Assembly: GCA_049976445.1 (NCBI GenBank)
Contig: JBMFIF010000003.1
Location: 1 to 64,000, forward strand
Direction of reading: 5' to 3'
Length of the DNA stretch: 64,000 nt
Origin: JAVZOV01 sp049976445
GTDB taxonomy: Archaea; Thermoproteota; Thermoprotei; Gearchaeales; WAQG01
Shown: positions 1-8,488 of the stretch, one piece after another
Numbering within the stretch: the stretch's first letter is position 1
Layout of the letters: each line of letters begins with the position of its first letter
Program-made: the position numbers and the translations under genes
Notes under the pieces: generated by a model
Database searches by the model: none
Told to the model about the DNA's origin: nothing
What the model saw: the letters and a program-made list of their open reading frames with translations, nothing else

Positions 1-149
1 GTTCTGTCGAGCGTTTCTTTAGTTTTTGCATAGGTTTCGTGCTTTCTTTATGTGAATTCTGGTGTTCTTTGGTTTAAGGAGTGTTGAGCTTTTCATGAAC
101 CTCTTCGCTTATTGGTATGTGAACTGGGAGTGATGTCTTATGTGGACAG
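1..149 (+). pseudogene. Relic of a DDE transposase (C-terminal part)
   Basis: The stretch has no intact frame but one frame reads SVERFF near position 5, resembling the catalytic-Glu block of DDE integrase-type (IS6-like) transposases. The same sequence recurs, diverged, at about 29072-29225. Both copies share the string ttctttatgtgaattct and the tail atgtcttatgtg. Similarity fades near position 149, just before the minus-strand transposase relic. Frame breaks show decay. The family name is my inference from the short motif; the repeat relation is seen directly. Confidence 0.5.
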
Positions 150-154
150 TCTCT

Positions 155-902
155 TCATAACCCATACCTCATGTGTATCATTATACATGTGAACGTTATT
201 ATCGCTTGAAACATCACTGCTAGCCTCTCATACCTCACCACTGCTCTCCTAAACGTCTTTAACCACGAGTTAAACCTCTCTACAGCTGACTTCATCACCC
301 TATACCCCCTCTCATCATACGGTATCGGCCTCCTCCCATTCCTAGGGTTTACCGGTATGTTTGCCTGAACACCGTCCCTCTCAAGCTTAAGCCTTATCTC
401 ATCCGTATCGTACGCTGAATCACCATAAAGCCTCAACGGCCTATCCCTAAGCCTACCATAGACCTCGTCGAACATCCTCGAATCGTGAGTATTTCCCGGG
501 CTGATCACTACGGCTAATGGTTTAGAGTCCTCATCAACCATCACGTGCACCTTAGTCCCCTTCCTATGCTTGAACCCATCATAGCCTACGCATTCACCAC
601 CCCTTTTAGCCTCGATGGTTGTCCACTGCCACGTTTTCACAGCTTTTCGTGGAGGATAGGAGGTTCATTATCTTCTCCCATATGCCAAGTTCTTGGAGTC
701 TTCTGAGTCTCCTCCAGGCTGTTACGTATGAGCCGTATTTTCTGGGCATCTCACGCCATCTGCAACCGGTGGTGATGACGTATAGTATGCCGTTGATCAG
801 GGACCCGTCGTCGCTTGAGACTTTCCTACCCCTCTTAGGTTTGGGGGGTAGGAGTGTTTTAATGATGTTCCACTCAACGTTGCTAAGCTCACGGAATTCC
901 AT
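155..902 (-). pseudogene. Frameshifted IS5-type transposase
   Basis: Two overlapping minus-strand frames together make one transposase. The N-terminal frame starts MEFREL at 902 (DUF4096-like, with CRWREMP) and ends at VAVDNHRG. The C-terminal frame continues TTIEAKRGGE, GYDGFKHRKGTK, GDSAYD and ERFNSWLK, which is the rest of a DDE core. The break lies at about 613-625, exactly at the first catalytic Asp. From memory of the family, VAVD should be followed by STT; the sequence looks as if 5 nt are missing, so a dead copy is likelier than programmed frameshifting. It is clearly richer in G+C than its neighbours, suggesting recent transfer. I could not find terminal inverted repeats. Confidence 0.75.
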
Positions 903-1022
903 AGATAAAGGATAGAGAGTAAGGCTTAAATATTTTGAAACCATCTCAATATTAAACATTAAAGCTAGAAGGTTATGATGTTATAAATCATACCTCATAA
1001 AGTGAAGATAGTGTAAATTGTT

Positions 1023-1047
1023 ATACAACGGCGTTGTATTTAAATAG
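1023..1047 (+). promoter_or_regulatory. Palindromic operator candidate overlapping the sir promoter
   Basis: ATACAACGGCGTTGTAT at 1023-1039 is a 17-bp near-perfect palindrome with a single G/C centre. It abuts and partly overlaps an A/T box (tatttaaata, 1037-1046) that sits about 35 nt before the GTG start at 1080, where an archaeal TATA box is expected. A dimeric regulator bound here would block TBP/TFB access. The HTH gene at 2855 is the obvious candidate regulator, but that link is inference. Confidence 0.5.
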
Positions 1048-1079
1048 GTGTATGTAATTTATACTTTGAGGCGTGAAAA

Positions 1080-2585
1080 GTGCTTGAAGCGTCAGAGCTT
1101 GAAAATATAATAAGGTTTGCTGATAGATTTACTCTTGGGTTTGAAAATGGTAATGGTTCACAGTTTTTCTTAAGAATATCAGTTCCTAATGGTATTTTAA
1201 CGACTGAGCAATTTAGAACTATTGCAAATTTGGCTGAGATGTATGGTAGAGGATATGCTGAAGTTACTGATCGACAAGATATTCAATTACATTGGGTTGA
1301 TCCGGAAAAAGCGTTCGAGATATTCAGTGTTTTAGATCAAATTGGTTTTACTACTGACAAATGTGGCCAGAGTTATCCTGGTGCACGATATGGTGACATA
1401 AGAAATATCGTTGGATGCCCAGTTGCAGGTGTCGATAAACATGAAATATTTAATGCATATCCATTGGTTAAAGAGATGAAGAGATTTTTTACCGGAAATA
1501 AGGATTTTCTTGACTTACCAAGAAAATTCAAGATATCAATTTCAGGATGTGCGATCAATTGTTCCTCACCAGAAATTCAGGATTTAGGATTGATTGCCTT
1601 AGCTAGGGGAGAAAAGATAGGGTTCATACCATTCGTGGGTGGTGGTCTTGGATATCCACCTAAATTAGCGAAGCCTTTAGGCATTATTGTAAATCCTGAA
1701 GATGTAGTTAAGTTTGTTGTGACTGTTGTAGAAATATACCGAGATTATGGAAGACGAGATAATAAGGCGAAAGCTAGATTTAAGTGGTTAGTAGAAGAAT
1801 TAGGTTGTGAGAAATTAAGAGAGATTATTGAAAATAAACTAGGAATTACCTTCGAAAAATATAATCATATACAATTATCAATTAGTGGTAAAGAACATAC
1901 TGGTATAAATCCCCAAAAGCAGAATAATCTTTGGTATATCTGTGTACCACTTTTAGGTGGTCGTTTAGATTCAAAACAGATGCTTAGTTTAGCATCTATT
2001 GCAGAAAAATATGGTTGGCCGGAAATAAGACTCACACCACATCAAAATATAATACTTGTAGGTATTCAAGCAAATAATATAAAAATTGTACTTAATGAGT
2101 TAGAAAAGATAGGACTAAACGTAGGTATCATGACTATGAAATATTATGGTGTTGCATGTCCAGGAGGTTTTTGCGGCAAATCACCGGAAGATCCTAAAGC
2201 TAGGCTTAATGAGATAATTACATATATCGAATCTAAGTTTCCTAAGGAATTAATAAAAGATATACGAATTTACATTAGCGGTTGTCCAAATGCATGTGGT
2301 AAGCATCCTATAGGGGATATTGGTTTACAAGGAGTTTACATAAAGGATAAGAATAGTATGCATGCGGGTTATAATATATTTCTCGGAGGAGGTCTAGGTT
2401 ATTTACCTTCATTTGCGCGACTTATTAAAAGAAACGTAAAAGCTGACGATGTTAAATTTTATATTGAAAGAATAATAAGTGCCTATCTTAGGGATAGAAG
2501 AAAGAATGAAGTTTTTAAAGATTTTTGTAACAGGTATACAGATAACGAGCTGCAGAAATTAATGGAGGTGTGTTTAGATGAGTGA
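1080..2585 (+). CDS. Siroheme [4Fe-4S] sulfite/nitrite reductase
   Basis: A 501-aa protein with the two-fold repeat of the assimilatory sulfite/nitrite reductase family: ferredoxin-like half domains near 20-75 and 285-345, each followed by a siroheme/Fe-S domain. CGQSYPGAR (about 98) and RNIVGCPVAG begin the first; GCAINC (about 157) and later GCPNAC (about 402) are C-x3-C cluster motifs. The earlier cysteine pair reads ACPGGFC (about 359), C-x4-C instead of the usual C-x5-C. It would reduce sulfite to sulfide (or nitrite to ammonia) with ferredoxin. The stop overlaps the next gene, a TusA-like sulfur carrier, which favours sulfur over nitrogen. The start is GTG. Sulfite versus nitrite cannot be settled from sequence alone. 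Confidence 0.85.
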   Translation: MLEASELENIIRFADRFTLGFENGNGSQFFLRISVPNGILTTEQFRTIANLAEMYGRGYAEVTDRQDIQLHWVDPEKAFEIFSVLDQIGFTTDKCGQSYPGARYGDIRNIVGCPVAGVDKHEIFNAYPLVKEMKRFFTGNKDFLDLPRKFKISISGCAINCSSPEIQDLGLIALARGEKIGFIPFVGGGLGYPPKLAKPLGIIVNPEDVVKFVVTVVEIYRDYGRRDNKAKARFKWLVEELGCEKLREIIENKLGITFEKYNHIQLSISGKEHTGINPQKQNNLWYICVPLLGGRLDSKQMLSLASIAEKYGWPEIRLTPHQNIILVGIQANNIKIVLNELEKIGLNVGIMTMKYYGVACPGGFCGKSPEDPKARLNEIITYIESKFPKELIKDIRIYISGCPNACGKHPIGDIGLQGVYIKDKNSMHAGYNIFLGGGLGYLPSFARLIKRNVKADDVKFYIERIISAYLRDRRKNEVFKDFCNRYTDNELQKLMEVCLDE

Positions 2586-2820
2586 AGTTAATAAAGAGAA
2601 ATATCATGTATTGGATGCGAAAGGTTTATCGTGTCCTTATCCGCAATATTTAGTTTTTAAGACTATGGAGAAGCTTTCTTCAGGAGAAAGGTTAGAGATT
2701 ATTTTGGATAATCCGCCATCTTACAAACTTATTCAAGATCTTGCCAAAAAGAAGGGATATAAAATAATAGTTGCTGAACAAATTCGTGAAAACCTCTGGC
2801 GAATAGTTCTGGAAAAATAA
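2578..2820 (+). CDS. TusA/SirA-family sulfur carrier protein
   Basis: An 80-aa protein with the family signature LDAKGLSCPYP, where the Cys of the CPxP motif (about residue 19) carries persulfide sulfur. The predicted fold is beta-alpha-beta-alpha-beta-beta, and the length matches the family. It overlaps the reductase by 8 nt, so the two are probably translated together. In archaea, TusA-like proteins beside sulfur redox enzymes are thought to pass sulfane sulfur between enzymes; the actual partner here is inferred from context. Confidence 0.88.
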   Translation: MSEVNKEKYHVLDAKGLSCPYPQYLVFKTMEKLSSGERLEIILDNPPSYKLIQDLAKKKGYKIIVAEQIRENLWRIVLEK

Positions 2821-2854
2821 TATTAACCTAGGTGTATATTTTTAAGTGGGTAAA

Positions 2855-3265
2855 ATGCTTACATATTTTGAATTTGCTTCAAAAGTAATATGTCCAACAC
2901 TTAGGGCCATGATAGCACACAAGTTAATTAAAGATTATAATTTTACTCAAAAGGAAGTCGCTGATAAGCTTGGCATCAAACAGCAGGCTATAAGTAATTA
3001 CATGAGAGGTATTAGAGGACGCATGGGATACTTATCAGAACGTTTATCTAAAACTGAAAAAGTCATCATGTGGTCTGAGCACATCGTACAATACATAATT
3101 AATGAACGCGATAAGGTGGATCCAATAGATATTACAATACTGCTTGCTGAAGCATGTAATGACATACTAAAAAGCCGTGTAATATGTGAAATACTCCCTA
3201 ATGAATTGGTATGTACTGTATGCAAACAACAATCCGTAAATTGTCCTTATACTATAAAGGTATAA
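2855..3265 (+). CDS. HTH transcriptional regulator with C-terminal cysteines
   Basis: About 136 aa starting MLTYFEFASK, like archaeal COG2522-type regulators; a GTG 9 nt upstream is possible but less like the family. The N-terminal half carries an XRE-type helix-turn-helix (TQKEVADKLGIKQQAISNYM). The tail has four cysteines in CEIL...CTVCKQQSVNC, which could bind Zn or an Fe-S cluster and so sense redox or sulfur state. It lies 35 nt after the TusA-like gene in the same direction. Autoregulation of the reductase operon through the palindrome at 1023-1039 is a testable inference. Confidence 0.8.
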   Translation: MLTYFEFASKVICPTLRAMIAHKLIKDYNFTQKEVADKLGIKQQAISNYMRGIRGRMGYLSERLSKTEKVIMWSEHIVQYIINERDKVDPIDITILLAEACNDILKSRVICEILPNELVCTVCKQQSVNCPYTIKV

Positions 3266-3376
3266 GAAAATAACTTTTGAAAAACAGTTCTTAATAATTT
3301 AACACAGAGATTAATAGTTATTAAATGAGCAATAGTTAAATACTGGTTTTTAAACCTTTGTTTAGGTGAGGTAAGT

Positions 3377-4174
3377 GTGAATAAGGGCGATTTCATATTA
3401 ATAGATTACGTAGCACGTATAAAAGAAACAGGGGAGATACTAGATTTGACTCTTGAGGAGGTTGCAAAAAAAGAAAAATTTGCTAGATCAGATGGTATTT
3501 ATGAACCAATGCTAGTGGTTGTTGGTAAGAATTGGGTACTTAAAGGGCTTGATGAGGAACTTGAGAAAATGAACGTTAATGAAAGCAAAGTTATTGAAAT
3601 ACCACCAGAAAAAGCATTTGGCAAAAGAGATCCTAAAAAGATAAAGATCGTGAGTGTAAGAGAATTACCAAAAGAGGGTGGGCCTATAAGGGTTGGTTCG
3701 GTTGTGACTGTTGAGGGTTTAGAGGGCATTGTATTAAGCATAGGTGGTGGAAGGGCTGTTATTGATTTTAATCATCCACTTGCAGGAAAAACGATTATTT
3801 ATGAGGTAACAGTACGTAGTGTGATCGAAAAGCTTGAGGATAAAATAATGGCCCTTTTATTCAGAAGGATACGCGGATTAGATAAGGGTAAAATCCAGAT
3901 AGAAAAAATAAATGATGAAGTGACAGTTCGATTACCCTCTGATATATTAACTGCAGAAAACATACAATACGCGTTGAAAGGTGTGGCTGATGATATAAAG
4001 GAGTTACTTCCAGAAATTCGTATATTAAAGTATTTAATAAGTTTCGAATTACAACTGCCTAAAATTACCGAAAAAGCAGAAGAACAAGGGAAAAGTACTA
4101 ATGAGACTATAACAACTGTAGCGCAACACGAGACACAACAAACTGCATCTCAAAATACAACTTCCCAGCAATAA
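3377..4174 (+). CDS. FKBP-type peptidyl-prolyl cis-trans isomerase (SlyD-like)
   Basis: A 265-aa chaperone/isomerase. The N-terminus (GDFILIDYVARIKETGEILD) and GLDEELEKMNVNE, IPPEKAFGKRDP form the FKBP core, interrupted by the insert-in-flap region (GSVVTVEGLEGIV...DFNHPLAGKTI) typical of long archaeal FKBPs. Residues 150-235 are an additional C-terminal domain seen in archaeal long FKBPs, and the last 30 residues are a low-complexity Q/T/N tail. The start is GTG, preceded by ggtgagg. It acts in the cytoplasm on proline-limited folding. It is transcribed alone as far as I can see. Confidence 0.9.
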   Translation: MNKGDFILIDYVARIKETGEILDLTLEEVAKKEKFARSDGIYEPMLVVVGKNWVLKGLDEELEKMNVNESKVIEIPPEKAFGKRDPKKIKIVSVRELPKEGGPIRVGSVVTVEGLEGIVLSIGGGRAVIDFNHPLAGKTIIYEVTVRSVIEKLEDKIMALLFRRIRGLDKGKIQIEKINDEVTVRLPSDILTAENIQYALKGVADDIKELLPEIRILKYLISFELQLPKITEKAEEQGKSTNETITTVAQHETQQTASQNTTSQQ

Positions 4175-4267
4175 GTCAAAATTTATACATTTTTAATTAT
4201 TTTTTAGTAAGTTTAAGGATTACTGGTAAAACTAAGTGTTAAACATTTGAAGATGATAATGGCCTTT

Positions 4268-4711
4268 TTATTGTGTAACGCGTTCTACAGTTACTTTTAT
4301 GAATGTTTCGTTGTTGTATGATTGTTTTTCTCTCCATACTTTTACTATTTTTATTTTATCACCTGGCTTTAAACCTTCGGGTTTAAATAAATCAGGCTGC
4401 TGTGATTCGACTGATGCTGGTTGGAATGTTATAGTTAATCCTTCAATGGCATATTTTGATTGTATCATTAAAGTTATTGGCGCCTCTGTTACTTCTACTG
4501 CTATTACACCATCTTCACTTATTAAGCATTCATGTTTCATTGATCGTACTTTTAAGATTTCATAAATTCGTCCTACTTCTAACTGTGGATTTCCTGTGCA
4601 TGACAAGAAAAGTTTGCAATTATGACATTCATCAACAGGTCCGGTAAATATGAATTTTTCTCCTATTCGTGCCATTCTTGATCCTACTAATGTTATTATT
4701 TTTTTCCCAAT
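4268..4711 (-). CDS. UPF0179 family protein with non-AUG start
   Basis: A conserved archaeal protein of unknown function with CHNCKLFLSC near its N-terminus plus one further conserved Cys, probably a metal or Fe-S site. The first ATG (4675) would cut off the conserved family start: in-frame codons upstream read KKIITLVGSRMARIGEKF, which resembles other UPF0179 N-termini as I remember them. No ATG, GTG or TTG lies between that block and the upstream stop. The best candidate is ATT at 4711, preceded by aggtgg with a 4-nt gap. A one-base length error in the A7 run would instead give a TTG start. Confidence 0.7.
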   Translation of the reverse strand: MGKKIITLVGSRMARIGEKFIFTGPVDECHNCKLFLSCTGNPQLEVGRIYEILKVRSMKHECLISEDGVIAVEVTEAPITLMIQSKYAIEGLTITFQPASVESQQPDLFKPEGLKPGDKIKIVKVWREKQSYNNETFIKVTVERVTQ

Positions 4712-4805
4712 ATGACCACCTAAATATCATAGTATAGGAAAGCTTATATAAATGGATTTTCTTACTAACAGTTGGTGTAAATAACTTCTAGAGGTGTATG
4801 ATTAA

Positions 4806-5456
4806 GTGTCAATGATAAATATGAGTTCCAAAGATATGAGATTACGAACAGGAACTACAACTGTTGGAGTAGTATGTAAGGATGGAGTAGTTCTAGCAGC
4901 AGATAGAAAAGTAACTGCAGGACATTTAGTTGCACATAAAATAGGTAGAAAAATTTTACCTATAGATACACATGCATTAATTACCATTGCGGGATTGGTA
5001 GCGGATGCTCAAGCGCTAGTAGATGTATTACGAGCTAATGCATCACTTTATCGGATAAGAAATAAACGTCCTATTCCAATTAATGCTATTGCAAGTCTTG
5101 CATCAAATATATTGTTTGGATCGAGATTTTTACCATATATAGTCGAAGTTAACATAGGCGGGTATGATTTACATGGGCCTTCATTGTATTCAATAGACTT
5201 TTTTGGTTCTGTTACTAATGAACGAAATTATGTTGCTAGAGGCTCTGGTTCGCCAGTAGCTTTAGGTGTACTTGAAAAAGAGTACAGGGAAGGAATTGCA
5301 ATAGATGAGGGTGTTCGTATTGCTACCTTAGCAGTACATTCGGCATCACGTTGGGACTTGTATACTGGTGGTTCTGGCATTGATGTAGCTGTAATCGATG
5401 CTAACGGTTACAGGTTTTTGGATGATCACGAAATAATTAGGATATTATCATCATGA
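4806..5456 (+). CDS. psmB: Proteasome subunit beta
   Basis: A 216-aa Ntn-hydrolase. A short propeptide ends RLRTG and would be removed to expose TTTVGVV, giving the catalytic Thr1. Counting from it, Asp17 (AADRK) and Lys33 (IGRK) are in place, as is the later GSGSP segment and TGGSGIDVA. It is therefore a catalytically competent 20S beta subunit. It is followed after 25 nt by the aCPSF1 gene, a pairing often seen in archaea. It starts with GTG at 4806. No alpha subunit is visible in the window. Confidence 0.96.
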   Translation: MSMINMSSKDMRLRTGTTTVGVVCKDGVVLAADRKVTAGHLVAHKIGRKILPIDTHALITIAGLVADAQALVDVLRANASLYRIRNKRPIPINAIASLASNILFGSRFLPYIVEVNIGGYDLHGPSLYSIDFFGSVTNERNYVARGSGSPVALGVLEKEYREGIAIDEGVRIATLAVHSASRWDLYTGGSGIDVAVIDANGYRFLDDHEIIRILSS

Positions 5457-5481
5457 TCATTTATAGAGATTTAACAAAAAG

Positions 5482-7413
5482 ATGGGGAGCAAAATGGGAC
5501 TGCAAGCAACAGATATACAGACCAGAATAACTCGTGCATTACTCGAAAACTTGCCAGCTGATGCTAAGATCACACGCATAGAATTTGAAGGCCCATATTT
5601 AGTATTATATACAGAGAGTATTAAGGCTGTAACTGGTGAGGAGGGTTTAGCTGCAAAAATTGCTAAAGCAGCGCGCAGAAAAGTGATTATACGACCAGCA
5701 GAGTCTATTAGATTACCAGTAGAAAAAGCTAAGGAGTTTTTAATAAAAAATATTCCACCTGATATAGGATTACATGAGATATATTTTGATGAGCTTAAAG
5801 GCGAAGTTCACATCTACGCACTAAAATTAGGGCAATTAATAGGTAGAGGAGGAATGAACCTTTGGATGCTTATGAATGAAATAAGATGGAAAATTGTTCC
5901 ACATCGAGCGCCCGTCATGCAATCAGAAATTTTTAGGATTGTATCTGAACAGATAATAGCTTCTAAAAAGGAACATTTAAAAACATTAATGAGAATAGGA
6001 CAACGTTTAAATCGTCCGCGTATATACCAAAACGAATATATACGTATTATACCATTAGGAGGTTTTGGAGAAGTAGGACGTAGTTCTATTCTTGTGGAGA
6101 CCCCAAATAGTAAAGTTTTATTGGATGCTGGAGCGAGACCTGGCGCGAAAACACTCTACGATGAGTATCCGGCATTTCATATTGATGGATTAGATATTGA
6201 GGATCTTGACGCTATAGTAATATCACATGCACATTTCGATCATACTGCAGCATTACCTTATCTTTTCAAATATGGGTATAGAGGTCCTGTTTATATGACT
6301 GAACCTACACTGCATCTAACATATTTAATTATAAAAGATTATCTTGATGTTGCTTTAAAAGAAGGACGCCCGTTACCTTATACTATGAATGATGTACGCA
6401 CAATGATGCAGCATGTCATAACAATAGATTATGAAGAGGTTGTAGATATCGCTCCTGACATAAAACTTACACTTTATAATGCAGGTCATATTTTAGGTTC
6501 GAGTAGTGTACATCTTCATATTGGTGATGGCTTACATAACATAGTATATAGTGGCGATTTTAAGTTTGCCAATACACGTCTTCTTAACAAGGCGTTTAAT
6601 AATTTTAAACGTGTTGAAACACTTATAATAGAATCTACTTATGGTGCACCAACAGATGTAATGCCATCTGTTGAAGAGACTGAGCAATCTCTTATAAAAG
6701 TTGTCAAGGATACTTTAGAGCGTGGCGGTAAAGTTTTAATGCCTATGCTTTCAGTAGGACGAGCACAAGAAGTCATGCTTGCTTTGTATGAAGCAATTGA
6801 GAATAATAAGATGCCTAAAGTACCTATATATGTTGAAGGTATGATATTAGAAAGCACAGCACTTCATACTGCATTTTTGGATGAGCTTTCATGGGATATT
6901 AAGAATAAGGTGTTTAAGGAAGGTGTTATACCATTCAAATCAGATTATTTCTATATGCTTCATGAAAAGACTGATAGATCAGAAATCGTAGAAGGTTCAC
7001 CATGCATTATAATGGCTCCTTCAGGTATGCTCAATGGAGGACCAGCTTTAGAGTACTTACGTCTTTTAGCTAATGATGAGAAAAGTACTGTAGTATTTAC
7101 ATCATACCAAGTTTCAGGTACATTAGGCAGACGATTAAAAGATGGTATCAGAGAGGTTATGCTGCCTGACGAAAAAGGTATAGAACGACTTGTCACTGTA
7201 AAAATGGACGTCCAAAGTATAGAAGGATTTTCGGGTCACAGTGATAGAAAACAACTTTTAAATTATATCCGAACTATGCCACAAAAACCTAGATTAGTGA
7301 TAGTAAATCATGGCGAAAAATCAAAGAGCTTACAATTAGCTAATGCAATAGAAAAAATTTTTAACATAAAAACTGTAGTACCGGAAGTTCTTGAAGCAAT
7401 TAAAGTGCACTAG
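5482..7413 (+). CDS. aCPSF1/FttA, KH-metallo-beta-lactamase-beta-CASP transcription termination nuclease
   Basis: A 643-aa protein. Residues 1-175 are the archaeal KH-like RNA-binding region (ALKLGQLIGRGG is the KH loop). The metallo-beta-lactamase core follows with SHAHFDHTAALP at about 248 and later HILGSSS and YSGDFK. The beta-CASP part has IIESTYG, MLSVGRAQE, APSGMLNGGP, SYQVSGTLGR and FSGHSD. This is the general archaeal termination factor, which cleaves the 3' ends of transcripts. It is probably co-transcribed with psmB. The start is ATG 5482, with a second ATG at 5494 also possible. Confidence 0.95.
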   Translation: MGSKMGLQATDIQTRITRALLENLPADAKITRIEFEGPYLVLYTESIKAVTGEEGLAAKIAKAARRKVIIRPAESIRLPVEKAKEFLIKNIPPDIGLHEIYFDELKGEVHIYALKLGQLIGRGGMNLWMLMNEIRWKIVPHRAPVMQSEIFRIVSEQIIASKKEHLKTLMRIGQRLNRPRIYQNEYIRIIPLGGFGEVGRSSILVETPNSKVLLDAGARPGAKTLYDEYPAFHIDGLDIEDLDAIVISHAHFDHTAALPYLFKYGYRGPVYMTEPTLHLTYLIIKDYLDVALKEGRPLPYTMNDVRTMMQHVITIDYEEVVDIAPDIKLTLYNAGHILGSSSVHLHIGDGLHNIVYSGDFKFANTRLLNKAFNNFKRVETLIIESTYGAPTDVMPSVEETEQSLIKVVKDTLERGGKVLMPMLSVGRAQEVMLALYEAIENNKMPKVPIYVEGMILESTALHTAFLDELSWDIKNKVFKEGVIPFKSDYFYMLHEKTDRSEIVEGSPCIIMAPSGMLNGGPALEYLRLLANDEKSTVVFTSYQVSGTLGRRLKDGIREVMLPDEKGIERLVTVKMDVQSIEGFSGHSDRKQLLNYIRTMPQKPRLVIVNHGEKSKSLQLANAIEKIFNIKTVVPEVLEAIKVH

Positions 7414-7456
7414 ACTACTATCGAAAGCATGTACTTCATAATGGATGTAAAAATTT

Positions 7457-7951
7457 TTATCTCAATAATTCTGCTACTACCCTCCAGATTTTATCATTAA
7501 GATGATGTAAATTTCTAGCAACTTTTCCATGTTTATCTTTAATTAATTGCGACCAGTTATCTAATATTTCAACAACAGCTAGTGGTCTATTATTTAATTG
7601 ATCAACTACAACAGCTAACATTCCTTCTTTAAGTTCTCCTACAATTTTAGTAATACCTGGAGCCATTACATCTGCTCCATTTATTATATGAGGAACAGCT
7701 CCTTGATCTACATACAATCTTGGAAGTTGAAGTATAAGCTTTGAAGTGAGGAAGGGCATCATTTTATTATTTATTTCTATTATCTCGGGTTTTTTATCTA
7801 TCAAATAAATTATTTCTCCACTTTTTAATTCTATGTATTCTATAATCCTATCTGATAGATCTAATTTAATATTGTTTATTTTTAATTGCTCGTTCAGTTT
7901 TTTGCTATCACCTTTGCTTAGATAAAAACGTTTTTTAATCTGAGCGCTCAT
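7457..7951 (-). CDS. PUA-domain protein, MCT-1/Tma20-like
   Basis: About 164 aa. The N-terminal half (KKRFYLSKGDSKKLNEQL...) is a pre-PUA domain. The C-terminal half, from LYVDQGAVPHIINGADVMAPGI, is a PUA RNA-binding domain, as in the MCT-1/Tma20/eIF2D-N group linked in eukaryotes to translation re-initiation and recycling. I chose ATG 7951 rather than 7978, because the A/T box shared with the divergent LSm gene (about 7979-7989) would otherwise lie against the coding start. The archaeal function is not established. Confidence 0.8.
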   Translation of the reverse strand: MSAQIKKRFYLSKGDSKKLNEQLKINNIKLDLSDRIIEYIELKSGEIIYLIDKKPEIIEINNKMMPFLTSKLILQLPRLYVDQGAVPHIINGADVMAPGITKIVGELKEGMLAVVVDQLNNRPLAVVEILDNWSQLIKDKHGKVARNLHHLNDKIWRVVAELLR

Positions 7952-7978
7952 GATTCTACATAACTTATAGAAAAACAC

Positions 7979-7990
7979 ATTTATATATGA
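7979..7990. promoter_or_regulatory. Shared divergent TATA box
   Basis: The string atttatatatga lies 28 nt from the minus-strand start at 7951 and about 38 nt from the GTG at 8028. It is nearly symmetric and is the only A/T box in the 76-bp spacer, so both the PUA gene and the LSm-eL37 operon probably use it. Transcripts would have very short leaders or none. Confidence 0.4.
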
Positions 7991-8027
7991 AACTGTTAAA
8001 CATCATTAGTAGTAGAAGGTGAGTTAT

Positions 8028-8270
8028 GTGAGCCGTAATCCAAACATAGGCGAGGTACAATCTAGAGATTTTCTACAGGCAAGCATAGGACAGACAGTAT
8101 TAGTTAAATTAAAGGGTGGCAGATTTGTAAGAGGAATTCTAAAAAGTTTTGATATGCACATGAACCTTATATTATTAGATGCAGAAGAAATAGATGAAAA
8201 TAAAAATACACGTAAACTTGGCACGCTAGTTGTACGTGGAGATAACGTAATTCTGATATCACCTTCATAG
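8028..8270 (+). CDS. LSm/Sm-like archaeal RNA-binding protein (SmAP)
   Basis: An 80-aa single Sm fold. Sm1 reads VLVKLKGGRFVRGILKSFDMHMNLILLDAEE and Sm2 is LVVRGDNVILISPS, the canonical archaeal SmAP pattern that forms U-rich-RNA-binding rings. GTG 8028 is preferred over GTG 8019, because the GGTGAG just upstream then has normal spacing. It is followed after 11 nt by eL37, a classic archaeal operon. Confidence 0.93.
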   Translation: MSRNPNIGEVQSRDFLQASIGQTVLVKLKGGRFVRGILKSFDMHMNLILLDAEEIDENKNTRKLGTLVVRGDNVILISPS

Positions 8271-8281
8271 GTGAGTATCAA

Positions 8282-8467
8282 ATGAAGGGCACATCATCAA
8301 TGGGAAAAATGAACCGAACTCCTACACATATAAGATGTAGGAGATGCGGAAGGCACTCATACAACATCACAAAAAGATATTGTGCAGCTTGCGGATTTGG
8401 TCGTACAAGTAAAATAAGACAATACAGCTGGCAGAATAAAAAAGTTAATGGAATCAGACTTATTTAG
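8282..8467 (+). CDS. rpl37e: 50S ribosomal protein eL37
   Basis: A 61-aa basic protein with the zinc knuckle CRRCGRHSYN...YCAACGFG. It is a structural component of the large ribosomal subunit and contacts rRNA. Length and motif match archaeal eL37. A GGTGAG sits before the ATG. It lies just downstream of the LSm gene. Confidence 0.95.
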   Translation: MKGTSSMGKMNRTPTHIRCRRCGRHSYNITKRYCAACGFGRTSKIRQYSWQNKKVNGIRLI

Positions 8468-8488
8468 TACTGCTATGTTAAATATCAT

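Noticed and set aside
619..915. 98-codon plus-strand frame opposite the transposase
   Set aside because: It is the antisense shadow of the IS5-type transposase; the minus-strand reading has the family motifs.
163..1000. Direct repeat catacctcat at about 167 and 990 as the ends of the IS5-type element
   Set aside because: Only 10 bp, one copy lies within coding sequence, and no inverted repeats adjoin it; probably chance.
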